From Tenebrionibacter intestinalis (lineage in GTDB: Bacteria; Pseudomonadota; Gammaproteobacteria; Enterobacterales; Enterobacteriaceae), in the NCBI RefSeq assembly GCF_016632365.1, contig NZ_JAEPBH010000023.1, forward strand, positions 1-54,432: a DNA stretch of 54,432 nt, read 5' to 3'. How positions within the stretch are numbered: position 1 is the stretch's first letter; the number at the start of each line of letters is the position of its first letter. The position numbers were made by a program, and so were the translations under genes. The notes under the pieces were generated by a model. The model did no database searches. It saw only the letters and a program-made list of their open reading frames with translations, and was not told the DNA's origin. Below are positions 37,596-47,122 of the stretch, piece after piece.

Positions 37596-38840
37596 ATGTC
37601 GTCGTTCGACTACATTAAGACCGCTATACGACAGAAAGGCTGCACTCTGCAACAGGTCGCGGATGCCAGCGGCATGACAAAAGGTTATCTCAGCCAACTG
37701 CTGAATGCCAAAATCAAAAGCCCCAGCGCCCGCAAACTGGAGGCGCTGCATCGTTTTCTTGGGCTGGAGTATCCGCTCAGGCAGAAAAGCGTGGGCGTTG
37801 TATTTGGTAAATTTTATCCGCTCCATACCGGACATATTTATCTGATTCAGCGCGCCTGTAGCCAGGTGGATGAGCTGCATATCATCATGGGCTATGACGA
37901 AACGCGCGACCGCGCGCTATTTGAAGACAGCGCCATGTCGCAGCAGCCAACCATCAGCGATCGCTTGCGCTGGCTGCTTCAAACCTTCAAATATCAGAAA
38001 AACATTCGTATTCATGCCTTTAATGAGGAAGGGATGGAGCCTTACCCCCACGGCTGGGGAGTGTGGAGCGAGGGCATTAAAACCTTTATGGTCGATAAAG
38101 GCATACACCCTGACTGGGTCTATACCTCTGAAGAGGGCGATGCATCGCAATATCTGGAGCATTTGGGGATTGAAACGCGGCTTATCGATCCTGAAAGAAC
38201 GTTTATGAGCATCAGCGGTACACAGATCCGCGAAAATCCGTTTCGCTACTGGGAGTATATTCCTACTGAAGTAAAACCGTTTTTTGTGCGCACGGTGGCG
38301 ATTCTGGGCGGGGAATCAAGCGGAAAGTCGACGCTGGTGAACAAGCTTGCGAATATTTTCAACACTACCAGCGCCTGGGAGTACGGGCGTGACTATGTCT
38401 TTTCGCACCTGGGCGGCGATGAGATGGCGCTACAATATTCCGATTATGATAAAATCGCGCTTGGCCAGGCTCAATATATTGATTTTGCTGTAAAATATGC
38501 CAATCGTGTAGCCTTTATCGATACAGATTTCGTTACTACGCAGGCGTTTTGTAAGAAGTATGAGGGCCGGGAGCATCCTTTTGTTCAGGCGCTGATTGAC
38601 GAATATCGTTTTGATCTGGTCATTTTGCTGGAAAATAATACGCCGTGGGTTGCAGATGGGCTACGTAGCCTGGGCAGTTCGCTCGATCGCCGTCAGTTTC
38701 AGCAAATGTTGGTAGCCATGCTGGGGCAAAATGGCATTCGTTATGTTCATGTAGAAGAAGCGGATTACGATTCTCGCTTCCTGCGCTGTGTGGATCTGGT
38801 AAAGCAGATGATGGGCGAGTCCGGCCCGGATACGCCCTGA
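37596..38840 (+). CDS. nadR: NAD biosynthesis regulator / NMN adenylyltransferase / ribosylnicotinamide kinase
   Basis: 414 residues (E. coli 410). Three modules: an XRE-type helix-turn-helix (about 1-60, TLQQVADASGMTKGYLSQLL), an NMN adenylyltransferase domain with GKFYPLHTGH (71-80) and the SISGTQIRENPF loop, and a P-loop kinase with GGESSGKST (238-246). It represses NAD biosynthesis genes when NAD is plentiful and salvages nicotinamide riboside. GCAGGAGG precedes the ATG. Repeat copy 3 starts 90 bp downstream. Confidence 0.97.
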   Translation: MSSFDYIKTAIRQKGCTLQQVADASGMTKGYLSQLLNAKIKSPSARKLEALHRFLGLEYPLRQKSVGVVFGKFYPLHTGHIYLIQRACSQVDELHIIMGYDETRDRALFEDSAMSQQPTISDRLRWLLQTFKYQKNIRIHAFNEEGMEPYPHGWGVWSEGIKTFMVDKGIHPDWVYTSEEGDASQYLEHLGIETRLIDPERTFMSISGTQIRENPFRYWEYIPTEVKPFFVRTVAILGGESSGKSTLVNKLANIFNTTSAWEYGRDYVFSHLGGDEMALQYSDYDKIALGQAQYIDFAVKYANRVAFIDTDFVTTQAFCKKYEGREHPFVQALIDEYRFDLVILLENNTPWVADGLRSLGSSLDRRQFQQMLVAMLGQNGIRYVHVEEADYDSRFLRCVDLVKQMMGESGPDTP

Positions 38841-38929
38841 AGTTTTGTAACCGAGAGAGCGTAGCAGAAAGAGGCAGCATAGCCTTAAGCGATCTTAGCC
38901 TGAACGGCGACCTTGCGATAATAACGAAA

Positions 38930-39114
38930 AGGACAAACGTGAGTTTATCCTCAGATTGTTGGCAAAGAAGGAAAAAACGGGGTTTTTCCTTCTTTGTGGT
39001 AAGCAGGCGAAAATCAATGCTTTGATTTTGCTTATTTTTTATTGTATTTCATCCATCCTGTCTGCGACAGGTTGGGGTTTGTCAGCGGTCTCAGGACAAA
39101 TGTGAGTTTGTCTT
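38930..39114 (+). repeat. Hairpin-bracketed miniature element, copy 3 (best-preserved stems)
   Basis: Core of 141 nt (38952-39092) from CAGATTGTTGGCAAAG to TTTGTCAGCGGTCTC. Flanking 22-nt hairpins 38930-38951 and 39093-39114 (arms AGGACAAAC/GTTTATCCT) differ at three bases. Stem 1 pairs CAAAGAAGGAAAAA with TTTTTCCTTCTTTG, stem 2 is GAAAATCAA with TTGATTTT, and stem 3 is the CCTGTC-TGC-GACAGG type. The two hairpins are 163 bp apart. Confidence 0.85.
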
Positions 39115-39184
39115 CTTTGTCGCTATTAGCCGAAAACCCGTGTATTTCTTTTTCTGATGTGACAGGGCGAAGCCGCACGTAACC

Positions 39185-39280
39185 GCGTTTGTCAGCGACT
39201 TAAAGGAGAGGAAAAGCGTGCTTTCCCCCTCCTTTGCGGCTAACAGTTGAAAATCACCAGGTCTATTTTCTTTATTCTGC
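39185..39280 (+). repeat. Diverged partial relative of the miniature element
   Basis: Begins GCGTTTGTCAGCGACTT, then a stem pairing AAAGGAGAGGAAAG with CTTTCCCCCTCCTTT, then GCGGCTAACAGTTGAAAATC and CTATTTTCTTTATT. The last part lines up with GTGGTAAGCAGGCGAAAATC and GATTTTGCTTATT in copy 3. The third stem-loop is absent. The leading TTTGTCAGCGAC is like the right terminus of a full element, so this may be an old, rearranged copy. Confidence 0.55.
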
Positions 39281-39328
39281 CGTCACGCGGGGCTGACATT
39301 GCCCGGCCCGTTGTTTGCCAGCGGAAAT

Positions 39329-39350
39329 AAGGGCGGCTGTTAACGCCCTT
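39329..39350 (-). terminator. ettA terminator
   Basis: AAGGGCG (39329-39335) pairs with CGCCCTT (39344-39350). On the minus strand it begins one base after the ettA stop codon and is followed by TTATTT; on the plus strand it is followed by TTT, so it may work both ways. Confidence 0.65.
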
Positions 39351-39351
39351 T

Positions 39352-41019
39352 TTACTTCATTATACGTTTGTATTTAATCCGCTTCGGCTCAAGTGCATCG
39401 GCGCCGAGGGTGCGTTTTTTGTACTCTTCGTATTCGGTGAAGTTGCCTTCAAAGAATTCAACTTTGCCTTCGTCCTGGTAGTCCAGAATGTGGGTTGCGA
39501 TACGATCAAGGAACCAGCGGTCATGCGAGATAACCATCGCGCAGCCTGGAAATTCCAGCAGGGCGTTTTCCAGCGCGCGCAGCGTTTCTACGTCAAGATC
39601 GTTAGTCGGCTCATCGAGCAGGAGCATATTGCCGCCAACCTGTAACAGTTTGGCAAGGTGCAGGCGCCCGCGCTCGCCGCCGGACAGCTCGCCTACGCGT
39701 TTTCCCTGATCGGTGCCCTTGAAGTTGAAGCGGCCCACGTAAGCGCGGCTTGGAATTTCAAAATTACCGATCTTCATGATATCCAGACCGCCGGATACCT
39801 CTTCCCACACCGTTTTTTTATTGTCCATCGCATCGCGGAACTGATCGACGGAGGCGATTTTCACGGTGTCGCCCAGCGTGATAGTGCCGCAATCCGGCTG
39901 TTCTGCGCCAGCGATCATGCGAAACAGCGTGGATTTCCCCGCGCCGTTTGGGCCAATGATGCCGACGATTGCGCCTTTCGGAATAGCAAAAGAAAGCCCG
40001 TCAATAAGAACGCGATCGCCATAGGATTTGGTCAGGTTCTCTACTTCCAGCACTTTGTCGCCGAGGCGCGGGCCGGGCGGAATGAACAGCTCGCTGGTTT
40101 CGTTACGCTTCTGGTACTCGACATTGTTGAGTTCTTCAAAGCGGGCCAGGCGCGCTTTACCTTTGGACTGCCGGCCTTTAGCGCCCTGGCGCACCCATTC
40201 CAGCTCTTTTTCAATAGATTTGCGGCGTGCTGCTTCCTGAGAGGCCTCCTGGGCCAGGCGCTGATCTTTTTGCTCAAGCCAGGAAGAGTAGTTGCCTTCC
40301 CACGGAATGCCTTCGCCGCGATCCAGCTCCAGAATCCAGCCTGCCACGTTGTCGAGGAAGTAGCGGTCGTGGGTGATGGCGACGACGGTGCCTTCAAAAT
40401 CATGCAGGAAACGTTCCAGCCAGGCGACAGATTCGGCGTCCAGGTGGTTAGTGGGTTCGTCAAGCAGCAGCATGTCCGGTTTTTCAAGCAACAGTCGGCA
40501 AAGCGCCACGCGGCGACGTTCGCCGCCGGACAGGTTAGCAATTTTAGCGTCCCACTCTGGCAGACGCAGCGCGTCGGCGGCACGCTCTAACTGCATATTC
40601 AGGTTATGGCCGTCATGGGCCTGGATTATTTCTTCAAGTTTGCCCTGCTCTGCGGCCAGTTTGTCGAAATCAGCGTCCGGTTCAGCGTAAAGCGCATACA
40701 CTTCGTCCAGGCGCTTAAGGGCGGTTACCACTTGCGCGACGGCCTCTTCGACAGATTCACGTACCGTGTGCTCTGGATTGAGCTTCGGCTCCTGCGGGAG
40801 GTAACCGATATTTAAACCCGGCTGCGCACGCGCTTCGCCTTCTATATCGGTATCAATACCCGCCATGATGCGCAGCAGGGTGGATTTACCGGCGCCGTTC
40901 AGGCCCAGTACGCCAATTTTAGCGCCCGGGAAAAAGCTCAGAGAGATATTCTTAAGGATATGGCGCTTCGGCGGCACAACTTTGCCGACGCGGTGCATGG
41001 TATAAACGAATTGAGCCAC
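39352..41019 (-). CDS. ettA: Energy-dependent translational throttle protein EttA (ABC-F ATPase)
   Basis: 555 residues, the E. coli length. Two ABC modules: first Walker A GLNGAGKST (39-47) with signature LSGGERRRVALCR, second GPNGAGKST and LSGGERGRLHLAK, each with LLLDEPTN. The linker between them holds the P-site-tRNA interaction motif typical of ABC-F proteins. It binds the ribosomal E site and gates the first elongation step according to the ATP/ADP ratio. Single gene, divergent from slt. Confidence 0.97.
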   Translation of the reverse strand: MAQFVYTMHRVGKVVPPKRHILKNISLSFFPGAKIGVLGLNGAGKSTLLRIMAGIDTDIEGEARAQPGLNIGYLPQEPKLNPEHTVRESVEEAVAQVVTALKRLDEVYALYAEPDADFDKLAAEQGKLEEIIQAHDGHNLNMQLERAADALRLPEWDAKIANLSGGERRRVALCRLLLEKPDMLLLDEPTNHLDAESVAWLERFLHDFEGTVVAITHDRYFLDNVAGWILELDRGEGIPWEGNYSSWLEQKDQRLAQEASQEAARRKSIEKELEWVRQGAKGRQSKGKARLARFEELNNVEYQKRNETSELFIPPGPRLGDKVLEVENLTKSYGDRVLIDGLSFAIPKGAIVGIIGPNGAGKSTLFRMIAGAEQPDCGTITLGDTVKIASVDQFRDAMDNKKTVWEEVSGGLDIMKIGNFEIPSRAYVGRFNFKGTDQGKRVGELSGGERGRLHLAKLLQVGGNMLLLDEPTNDLDVETLRALENALLEFPGCAMVISHDRWFLDRIATHILDYQDEGKVEFFEGNFTEYEEYKKRTLGADALEPKRIKYKRIMK

Positions 41020-41526
41020 GTTGCGACTTCGCCTCTTTTATAATGGAAAAATGGTTCGTTTCAGAAGCGAAGTTTAGCCTTTTTCAAGCCTTAATCCCAG
41101 CCGGGGGGGGGGAAGGGGCGGCTTCGTTCCGGGCGCTGTCTTGAGAAATGTAATGAAAGGCGCGTAGGCCGTGATGCGAACTGGCCCGTTAAGGCGGCGT
41201 GGCCTGGAAAATCTCAGCGGCGCCTGGTTTGAGCGTCCCGCTGTACGCCGGGAGGCGCTTATCGCTCGCCTGTCGGATACCGCTCCTGCCCGCCTTGCGT
41301 GCGCTGTCGCATTAACAATGCCATTTTTCCGGTTGCGCTATTGCTGGCTACAATAGTGCGGAGCCGGTTTTTATATGTAGATGAAGGATAAATGAGCGGT
41401 AATCGCCCCCGGCAGAGAAAAAACGTTCAGAACATGGCATAACCGGCAGTCCGCAGTTAGCATAAATGAGAATACTTTTCAGCGGCTTGACGCCGCGATG
41501 GCATAATTAATAACGCGAGGTTTTTT
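41020..41526. other. Intergenic region between divergent ettA and slt
   Basis: 507 bp with both promoters. A plus-strand frame at 41171-41356 (arginine-rich, 61 residues) has no ribosome-binding site and is not called. A run of nine or more G bases occurs near 41103-41111. No clear binding motif recognised. Confidence 0.4.
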
Positions 41527-43464
41527 GTGGGAAGAGCCAAACAGGCCGTCTGGCGCACTCTGGTACTCAGCGTTTGTTTTCTGAGTTACAGTCAGGCGGT
41601 TCACGCTGATTCACTGGATGAGCAACGTAGCCGATATGCGCAGGTCAGGCAAGCCTGGGACAACAAACAAATGGACGTGGTCGCGCAACTGATGCCCACG
41701 CTGCGTGATTATCCGTTGTATCCTTACCTGGAATACCGACGGTTGACCGATTACCTGAAAAATGAGCCTTCCATCAGTGTCACGGCATTTGTACAGAAAT
41801 ACCCGACGCTGCCGCTGGCGCGCAGCCTCAGATCGCGTTTTGTTAACGAGCTGGCGAGGCGTGAAGACTGGCGCGGCATCCTGGCTTTCAGCCCACAAGA
41901 GCCAGGCGCGGTGGAGGCCCGCTGTAATTACTATTACGCAAAATGGAACACGGGCCAGACGACCGAGGCCTGGCGTGGCGCGCATGAGCTGTGGATGACG
42001 GGTAAAAACCAGCCTGCGGCCTGCGATCGACTTTTCCAGGCCTGGCGCGCATCGGGCACGCAGACGGCCGAGGATTATCTCGAGCGTATCCGGCTGGCGA
42101 TGAAGGCTGGCAATACTTCACTGACGTTAAGGCTTGCGGCTGGTATGCCTGCGGGGTACGGCACTATCTCTGGCGCGATTCGTTCGCTTGCCGCCAGCCC
42201 GGATAGCGTTTTGCAATTTGCCCGCAGCGTGAGCGCAACGGACTTTACCCGCCAGATGGCTGCCGTGGCGTTTGCCAGCGTGGCGCGTCAGGATGCGGAA
42301 AACGCCAGGTTGATGATCCCCTCTCTGGCCCAGGCGCAGCAGTTATCAGAAGACCAGACACAGGAGCTAAAAGAGATAGTGGCCTGGCGGCTGATGGGGA
42401 ATGATATCACCCCTGGCCAGGCAAACTGGCGCGATGACGTCATTATGCATTCTCAGTCCACTTCACTGCTGGAGCGGCGCGTGCGCATGGCGTTGGGGGC
42501 TGGCGATCGACAGGGCCTTAACACCTGGCTGGCGCGCCTGCCGATGGAAGCAAAAAGCAAAGACGAGTGGCGTTACTGGCAGGCTGACCTGCTGTTGGCG
42601 CAAGGGCGTGATAGAGAAGCAAAAGAGATATTGCATGAGTTGATGCGCGGTCGTGGTTTTTATCCTATGGCTGCCGCGCAGCGGCTGGGGGAAAAATACG
42701 TACTGCGTATTGATAAAGCGCCGGCGGTTAGCCCGCTTCTGCTTCAGGGCGCTGAGATGGCGCGCGTGCGTGAATTGATGTACTGGAATTTGGACAATAC
42801 CGCGCGCGGAGAATGGGCAAACCTGGTAAGCAGCCGCTCGACGTCGGAGCAGGCAGGCCTGGCGCGATACGCCTTTAACCAGGGCTGGTGGGATCTGAGC
42901 GTGCAGGCAACGATTGCCGGTAAGCTGTGGAATCACCTGGAGGAGCGCTTCCCGCTTGCCTGGCAGTCTACGTTTGACAGCTACACCCGCAATAAGGATA
43001 TTTCTTCCAGCTATGCGATGGCGATTGCTCGCCAGGAAAGCGCCTGGAATCCTAAGGTGCGCTCACCGGTTGGCGCGACCGGGTTGATGCAGCTCATGCC
43101 TGCAACGGCGGCCCATACGGCGAAAACGTATGGAATTCCTTACTCCAGCCCACGTCAACTGCTCGACCCGGATATGAATATTAATCTGGGGACCACTTAC
43201 CTGCAGAGTGTGTATGAACAGTTTGGTTATAACCGTATCTTCGCCTCGGCGGCTTATAACGCAGGGCCTGGGCGAGTGAGAACCTGGCGCGGCAATAGCG
43301 GCGGGCGTATTGACGCGGTGGCGTTTGTAGAAAGCATTCCATTTTCTGAGACGCGCGGCTATGTAAAGAACGTACTGGCCTATGATGCTTACTATCGCTA
43401 TTTTTCCGGTAAAGACCGTGCGCCTGGGTTGATGACGGATGCTGAGTGGCAGTCGCGTTACTGA
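41527..43464 (+). CDS. slt: Soluble lytic murein transglycosylase Slt70
   Basis: 645 residues, same as E. coli. Start is GTG 41527, preceded by GCGAGG. A signal peptide ends at Ala27 (VHA, then DSLDEQ). The long alpha-superhelical U and L domains lead to a C-terminal lysozyme-like domain with catalytic Glu504 in ARQESAWNP (precursor numbering), then GATGLMQLMPATA and AAYNAGPGRV. It cleaves peptidoglycan in the periplasm with formation of 1,6-anhydromuropeptides. trpR follows 68 bp later behind its own promoter. Confidence 0.96.
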   Translation: MGRAKQAVWRTLVLSVCFLSYSQAVHADSLDEQRSRYAQVRQAWDNKQMDVVAQLMPTLRDYPLYPYLEYRRLTDYLKNEPSISVTAFVQKYPTLPLARSLRSRFVNELARREDWRGILAFSPQEPGAVEARCNYYYAKWNTGQTTEAWRGAHELWMTGKNQPAACDRLFQAWRASGTQTAEDYLERIRLAMKAGNTSLTLRLAAGMPAGYGTISGAIRSLAASPDSVLQFARSVSATDFTRQMAAVAFASVARQDAENARLMIPSLAQAQQLSEDQTQELKEIVAWRLMGNDITPGQANWRDDVIMHSQSTSLLERRVRMALGAGDRQGLNTWLARLPMEAKSKDEWRYWQADLLLAQGRDREAKEILHELMRGRGFYPMAAAQRLGEKYVLRIDKAPAVSPLLLQGAEMARVRELMYWNLDNTARGEWANLVSSRSTSEQAGLARYAFNQGWWDLSVQATIAGKLWNHLEERFPLAWQSTFDSYTRNKDISSSYAMAIARQESAWNPKVRSPVGATGLMQLMPATAAHTAKTYGIPYSSPRQLLDPDMNINLGTTYLQSVYEQFGYNRIFASAAYNAGPGRVRTWRGNSGGRIDAVAFVESIPFSETRGYVKNVLAYDAYYRYFSGKDRAPGLMTDAEWQSRY

Positions 43465-43491
43465 TTTTTCCCGTAGCTATGTTATGCTGCT

Positions 43492-43509
43492 GTACTAGTT
43501 AGATAGTAT
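43492..43509. promoter_or_regulatory. Trp operator in the trpR promoter
   Basis: GTACTAGTTAGATAGTAT matches the TrpR operator of E. coli trpR (GTACTAGTTAACTAGTAC) strongly in its left half and in the GTA of its right half. It lies 24 bp before the trpR start, supporting autoregulation by tryptophan-bound repressor. Confidence 0.75.
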
Positions 43510-43532
43510 TGTTAACGGTATGGTGGCATAAC

Positions 43533-43868
43533 ATGTCTCAGCTATCCCAGTATTCTGCGGCGCAGGCGGAACAGAGTAATAAAGAGTGGCTGCGTTTTGT
43601 AGCGCTGTTGCAGCAGGCGTTTGATAAACAGCTTCATTTGCCGCTGCTGACGCTAATGCTTACCCCGGATGAGCGTGATGCGCTCGGTACGCGTATTCGT
43701 ATTATTGAAGAGCTTCTGCGCGGCGAAATGAGCCAGCGCGAGCTTAAAAATGAGCTGGGCGCTGGCATTGCGACTATCACTCGGGGTTCCAATAGTCTGA
43801 AATCCGCCCCGCCAGCGCTGCGCGCCTGGCTGGAGGCGGTGTTGTTGGGCGAGGCTGACAGTCAGTGA
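43533..43868 (+). CDS. trpR: Trp operon repressor
   Basis: 111 residues from ATG 43533 ([14 protein letters not shown]), which matches E. coli TrpR (108); the in-frame upstream codon at 43509 lies in the operator region and is not used. The helix-turn-helix [20 protein letters not shown] is fully conserved. It binds L-tryptophan and represses trp, aroH, mtr and its own gene. It converges with yjjX and the two coding ends overlap by 7 bp. Confidence 0.96.
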   Translation: MSQLSQYSAAQAEQSNKEWLRFVALLQQAFDKQLHLPLLTLMLTPDERDALGTRIRIIEELLRGEMSQRELKNELGAGIATITRGSNSLKSAPPALRAWLEAVLLGEADSQ

Positions 43869-44377
43869 TACACCGCGTTATGAAAAGGGCTGAGCGCCAG
43901 TAGCACCGCCTGATGGTAAACGCTGCTGCGCGTAAGATGGCCTGCGGTGAAAACGCCTATTGCGCCTTCCTTGCGGCCGATTTCACTGATGCCGCTCCAC
44001 TCAGACATCACCGGCCCCAGCGCTTCGCCTGCCAGCACGCGCTCGAGAATGGCTTTCGGTAGCGGCAGCGTAGCAGATCGCGCCTCGCCGCAGCGGTGTT
44101 TGTTCTCAATGACCACCCAACTGAAGGTGCTTGCGTCATCTATGCCCGCCTCGATAGCGACCCAGAAATCCGCATCAGGGCTGGCATTACGGGCATATTC
44201 AACACGCTGACGGGCGCCGCGTCGCGTTTCTTCATTGCCGATGGGCTGTTCCGGGACGCCGCTCTCAACGCTAACGGCGTCAATATGGCAGGATCCGGCG
44301 CCGAAAATTAATTCAAATGCCGCCAGAATTGCCCGAATTTTGGCGGGGTTTTGGGTTGCGCAGATGACATGGTACAT
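43862..44377 (-). CDS. yjjX: Inosine/xanthosine triphosphatase
   Basis: 171 residues (E. coli 170). It starts [17 protein letters not shown], the substrate-binding loop of ITPase-like folds, with [13 protein letters not shown] and WVAIEAGID further on. It hydrolyses non-canonical ITP and XTP to diphosphates, keeping them out of nucleic acids. Converges on trpR with a 7-bp overlap. Confidence 0.95.
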   Translation of the reverse strand: MYHVICATQNPAKIRAILAAFELIFGAGSCHIDAVSVESGVPEQPIGNEETRRGARQRVEYARNASPDADFWVAIEAGIDDASTFSWVVIENKHRCGEARSATLPLPKAILERVLAGEALGPVMSEWSGISEIGRKEGAIGVFTAGHLTRSSVYHQAVLLALSPFHNAVYH

Positions 44378-44559
44378 AATCTGTGGAACTCTGATAGAAA
44401 TTTATGAAAGCAGTATACCCAAAATACTTTGCGTTGCAGAAAGGCTGTCGGCAGTCAATACACTTAGCTAACCTGAAACGGTGGTTTACTTAAAGTGTAA
44501 ATGACGGGCCGTCCGCTTTTGCGTACGTAAAATATGGCGGGTTATCATGGATAAAACGC

Positions 44560-45207
44560 ATGTTACAGGTATATCTCGTCCGTCACGGCGAAACAATGTG
44601 GAATGCCGAACGACGGATTCAGGGACAATCCGACAGCCCTCTTACGGCGCGTGGAGAACGTCAGGCTGCGCAGGTCGCGCAGCGCGTGAAGCAACTGAAC
44701 ATAACGCACGTTATCGCCAGTGATTTGGGGCGTACAACGCGCACCGCAGAAATCATTGCCAATATTTGCGGCTGCGGCGTGACGCTCGACCCGCGCCTTC
44801 GCGAGCTGGATATGGGCGTACTGGAACGCAGACAGCTTGATTCGCTCACGCAAGAAGAAGAAAGCTGGCGGCGGCGTCTGGTTAACGGTACGCCGGACGG
44901 GCGTATACCCGGCGGGGAATCCATGCAGGAGGTGAGCGTGCGCATGCACGGCGCGTTGAATGCCTGTTGTGAACTTCCTCAGGGCAGCCGGCCGCTGCTG
45001 GTGAGTCACGGCATGGCGCTGGGCTGCCTGGTCAGTACGATTCTTGGCCTGGCGCCCTGGGCTGAACGCCGGTTACGCCTGCGTAACTGTTCGCTCTCAA
45101 GGGTTGATTTTCAGCAAAGCCCGTGGCTTGCGCCTGGCTGGGTGGTGGAAATGGCGGGCGACATCTCGCACCTTGACGCCCCCGCGCTGGATGAATTACA
45201 ACGCTAG
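44560..45207 (+). CDS. gpmB: Histidine phosphatase family protein GpmB
   Basis: 215 residues, the E. coli length. Catalytic motif LVRHGET with phosphorylated His9; second histidine in VSHGMA. Named as a phosphoglycerate mutase, but biochemical evidence in E. coli points to a general phosphatase. Its last 4 bp overlap the end of the convergent rob gene. Confidence 0.94.
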   Translation: MLQVYLVRHGETMWNAERRIQGQSDSPLTARGERQAAQVAQRVKQLNITHVIASDLGRTTRTAEIIANICGCGVTLDPRLRELDMGVLERRQLDSLTQEEESWRRRLVNGTPDGRIPGGESMQEVSVRMHGALNACCELPQGSRPLLVSHGMALGCLVSTILGLAPWAERRLRLRNCSLSRVDFQQSPWLAPGWVVEMAGDISHLDAPALDELQR

Positions 45208-46073
45208 CGGCGTACCGGAATGAGGTATTCACAGCGTACCTCTTTCGGCGGTTCGGCCAGTTTTTCTCGGTGGGCAGGATAAAAACGCTCGATATCCTGC
45301 CCACGGCGACGGGTAAGATTCAGCATGGGCATACAGGTGCCATAAAGCGTTAGAACAAAATTCTGCAACCCTTCCGCTGGCCCTTCATAGTTAAACTGCA
45401 CATAGTCTCCGCCTTCAAGATGCACCGGCTGTAGGTTAGGAATATTGCTGTTAGCCATCTCTGGCGGCAGCGCGGTGGTATAGAGCACTTCCTGTTCATC
45501 GTCTTTATCTGCGTTGGCGCGCGGTTCATGCAGGCCATACAGTACGGGGGGAATGGTCGAGGTGTGGCTCAAAAACTGGTGCCAGAACTGAATACGCATC
45601 TCGTTTCGAAAGGCGCTGATTTGCTCGAGCGTGCAGCTATAGCTTTGCGTGGTGCCCAGCAGATGCGTTTCCGGCAGCGTAATAAAATGGGGTTGCGGCG
45701 GCGTGAATTCCCCCAGGCGAATCGGGGGGCGCATGCCGAAGGCGCTCCAGTCCGCAGAACGCCGATACAGCGCGGGCGTTCTGGCAAATTGTTTTTTAAA
45801 GGCGCGGGTGAAGGTTTGCTGTGAATCAAAACGGTATTGTAACGCAATATCCAGTATCGGGCGGGCGGTCAGGCGTAACGCAACGGCGGACTTGGATAAC
45901 CGTCTGGCCCGAATATATGCGCCAATGGCGTGACCGGTAACCTCTTTAAACATCCGCTGTAAGTGCCATTTTGAATAACCGGCTTTGGCAGCAACGTTAT
46001 CCAGCGAAAGAGGTTGGTCGAGATGGCTTTCCAGCCAGGTTAATAAGTCGCGAATAATCCCAGCCTGATCCAT
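45204..46073 (-). CDS. rob: Right origin-binding transcriptional activator Rob
   Basis: 289 residues, as in E. coli. The N-terminal AraC/XylS domain (about 1-105) has two helix-turn-helix motifs: [19 protein letters not shown] and [21 protein letters not shown] GyrI-like ligand-binding domain (about 120-289) follows. It activates the mar/sox/rob regulon (efflux, organic solvent and bile response) and binds near oriC. Convergent with gpmB. Confidence 0.96.
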   Translation of the reverse strand: MDQAGIIRDLLTWLESHLDQPLSLDNVAAKAGYSKWHLQRMFKEVTGHAIGAYIRARRLSKSAVALRLTARPILDIALQYRFDSQQTFTRAFKKQFARTPALYRRSADWSAFGMRPPIRLGEFTPPQPHFITLPETHLLGTTQSYSCTLEQISAFRNEMRIQFWHQFLSHTSTIPPVLYGLHEPRANADKDDEQEVLYTTALPPEMANSNIPNLQPVHLEGGDYVQFNYEGPAEGLQNFVLTLYGTCMPMLNLTRRRGQDIERFYPAHREKLAEPPKEVRCEYLIPVRR

Positions 46074-46281
46074 AAATTATCCTCATCCTGACGAGCGTAT
46101 ACCTCAACTTTTAGGAATGGATAATAACATTTTTTATTGTTTAAGCATTCAGTGTTTTTTTATGCATTTCATGCTCAAATTAGGGGGGGTAAACCCGGAA
46201 AAGTTTAATAACGTGATATTAAACATTTTTTTTGACGATACGCTGTTAATGGTTAAACGCAACGTTAAGCATGGTAACAAT

Positions 46282-46752
46282 ATGAAATGTAAGGTAATGG
46301 TATCCCTTTTGTCGCTGCTTCTGGCCGCGGGCGCCGCCAGAGCGGAACAAATTGGATCTGTGGATACGGTTTTTAAGATGTTCGGGCCTGACCACAAAAT
46401 CGTGGTTGAAGCCTTTGACGACCCTGATGTAAAAAACGTGACCTGCTATATCAGTCGTGCGAAAACAGGCGGCATCAAAGGTGGTCTGGGGCTGGCTGAA
46501 GATACGGCCGATGCGGCGATTTCTTGCCAGCAGGTTGGCCCTGTTGAAGTCAGTGAAAAGATCGCTGCGGGAAAAGCCGAAGGCGAAGTCGTTTTTCGTA
46601 AGCGTACGTCGCTGGTGTTTAAGAAGTTGCAGGTGGTCCGTTTTTATGACAAGCAGCGCCATACTCTGGTTTACCTTTCTTATTCGGATAAAATTGTTGA
46701 TGGCTCGCCTAAAAACGCGCTAAGCGCTGTACCGATCATGCCCTGGAAATAG
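46282..46752 (+). CDS. creA: CreA family periplasmic protein
   Basis: 156 residues from ATG 46282; an open frame extends upstream to 46117 but the extension shows no protein features and E. coli CreA starts at this place. Signal peptide ends near Ala21 (GAARA, then EQIGSV). The conserved body includes [20 protein letters not shown], followed by [20 protein letters not shown]. Function is unknown. In E. coli creB, creC and creD follow; here the next gene is arcA. Confidence 0.93.
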   Translation: MKCKVMVSLLSLLLAAGAARAEQIGSVDTVFKMFGPDHKIVVEAFDDPDVKNVTCYISRAKTGGIKGGLGLAEDTADAAISCQQVGPVEVSEKIAAGKAEGEVVFRKRTSLVFKKLQVVRFYDKQRHTLVYLSYSDKIVDGSPKNALSAVPIMPWK

Positions 46753-47122
46753 GCGGGGTAGTATGCTGATGGCAACCGTCGCCGCACGGTTGCGGTTTCC
46801 GGCTTTCTTTATTCGCGATTAACGGTTAATCCCGGTAAGGAAATGCAATAACGCTTCAGAGCAAAAGGAATACAGGTTTGACAAACGAGAGAATACCCAA
46901 TGAGAAAAGCGGGCTTTATTTCGAGGCGTAATGGCATAACCCTGTAAAGCGTGGCGTTATATTTATCGCTTAAATAAGTGATATAAGCTTAAGTTATTAA
47001 TGGTTGCAAAAAATATAATATATATGGCGTTTCGGCCATTCCTGGCAGAGAAACAGGCGGATATAACCTTAAAAAAAAGGCGGAAATATCCGCCTTTTTT
47101 TTACTTAGCGGGGTCTGCCCCG
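46753..47122. other. Intergenic region between creA and arcA (creBCD absent)
   Basis: 370 bp. No trace of creB, creC or creD is recognisable. The right end carries a strong bidirectional terminator at 47071-47102. The stretch around 46960-47020 is AT-rich without any feature. Confidence 0.6.
47071..47102. terminator. Bidirectional terminator between creA and arcA
   Basis: GGCGGA (47079-47084) pairs with TCCGCC (47089-47094) around AATA, with eight A before and eight T after. It serves arcA on the minus strand and probably creA on the plus strand. Confidence 0.85.

Larger units (their letters stand above)
38841..39351. other. Intergenic region between convergent nadR and ettA
   Basis: 511 bp between convergent genes, almost fully occupied by repeats: element copy 3 (38930-39114), a diverged partial relative (39185-39280) and the ettA terminator (39329-39350). 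No coding region. Confidence 0.7.

Noticed and set aside
41171-41356. 61-codon frame between ettA and slt
   Set aside because: No ribosome-binding site and arginine-rich product typical of spurious frames in GC-rich DNA.
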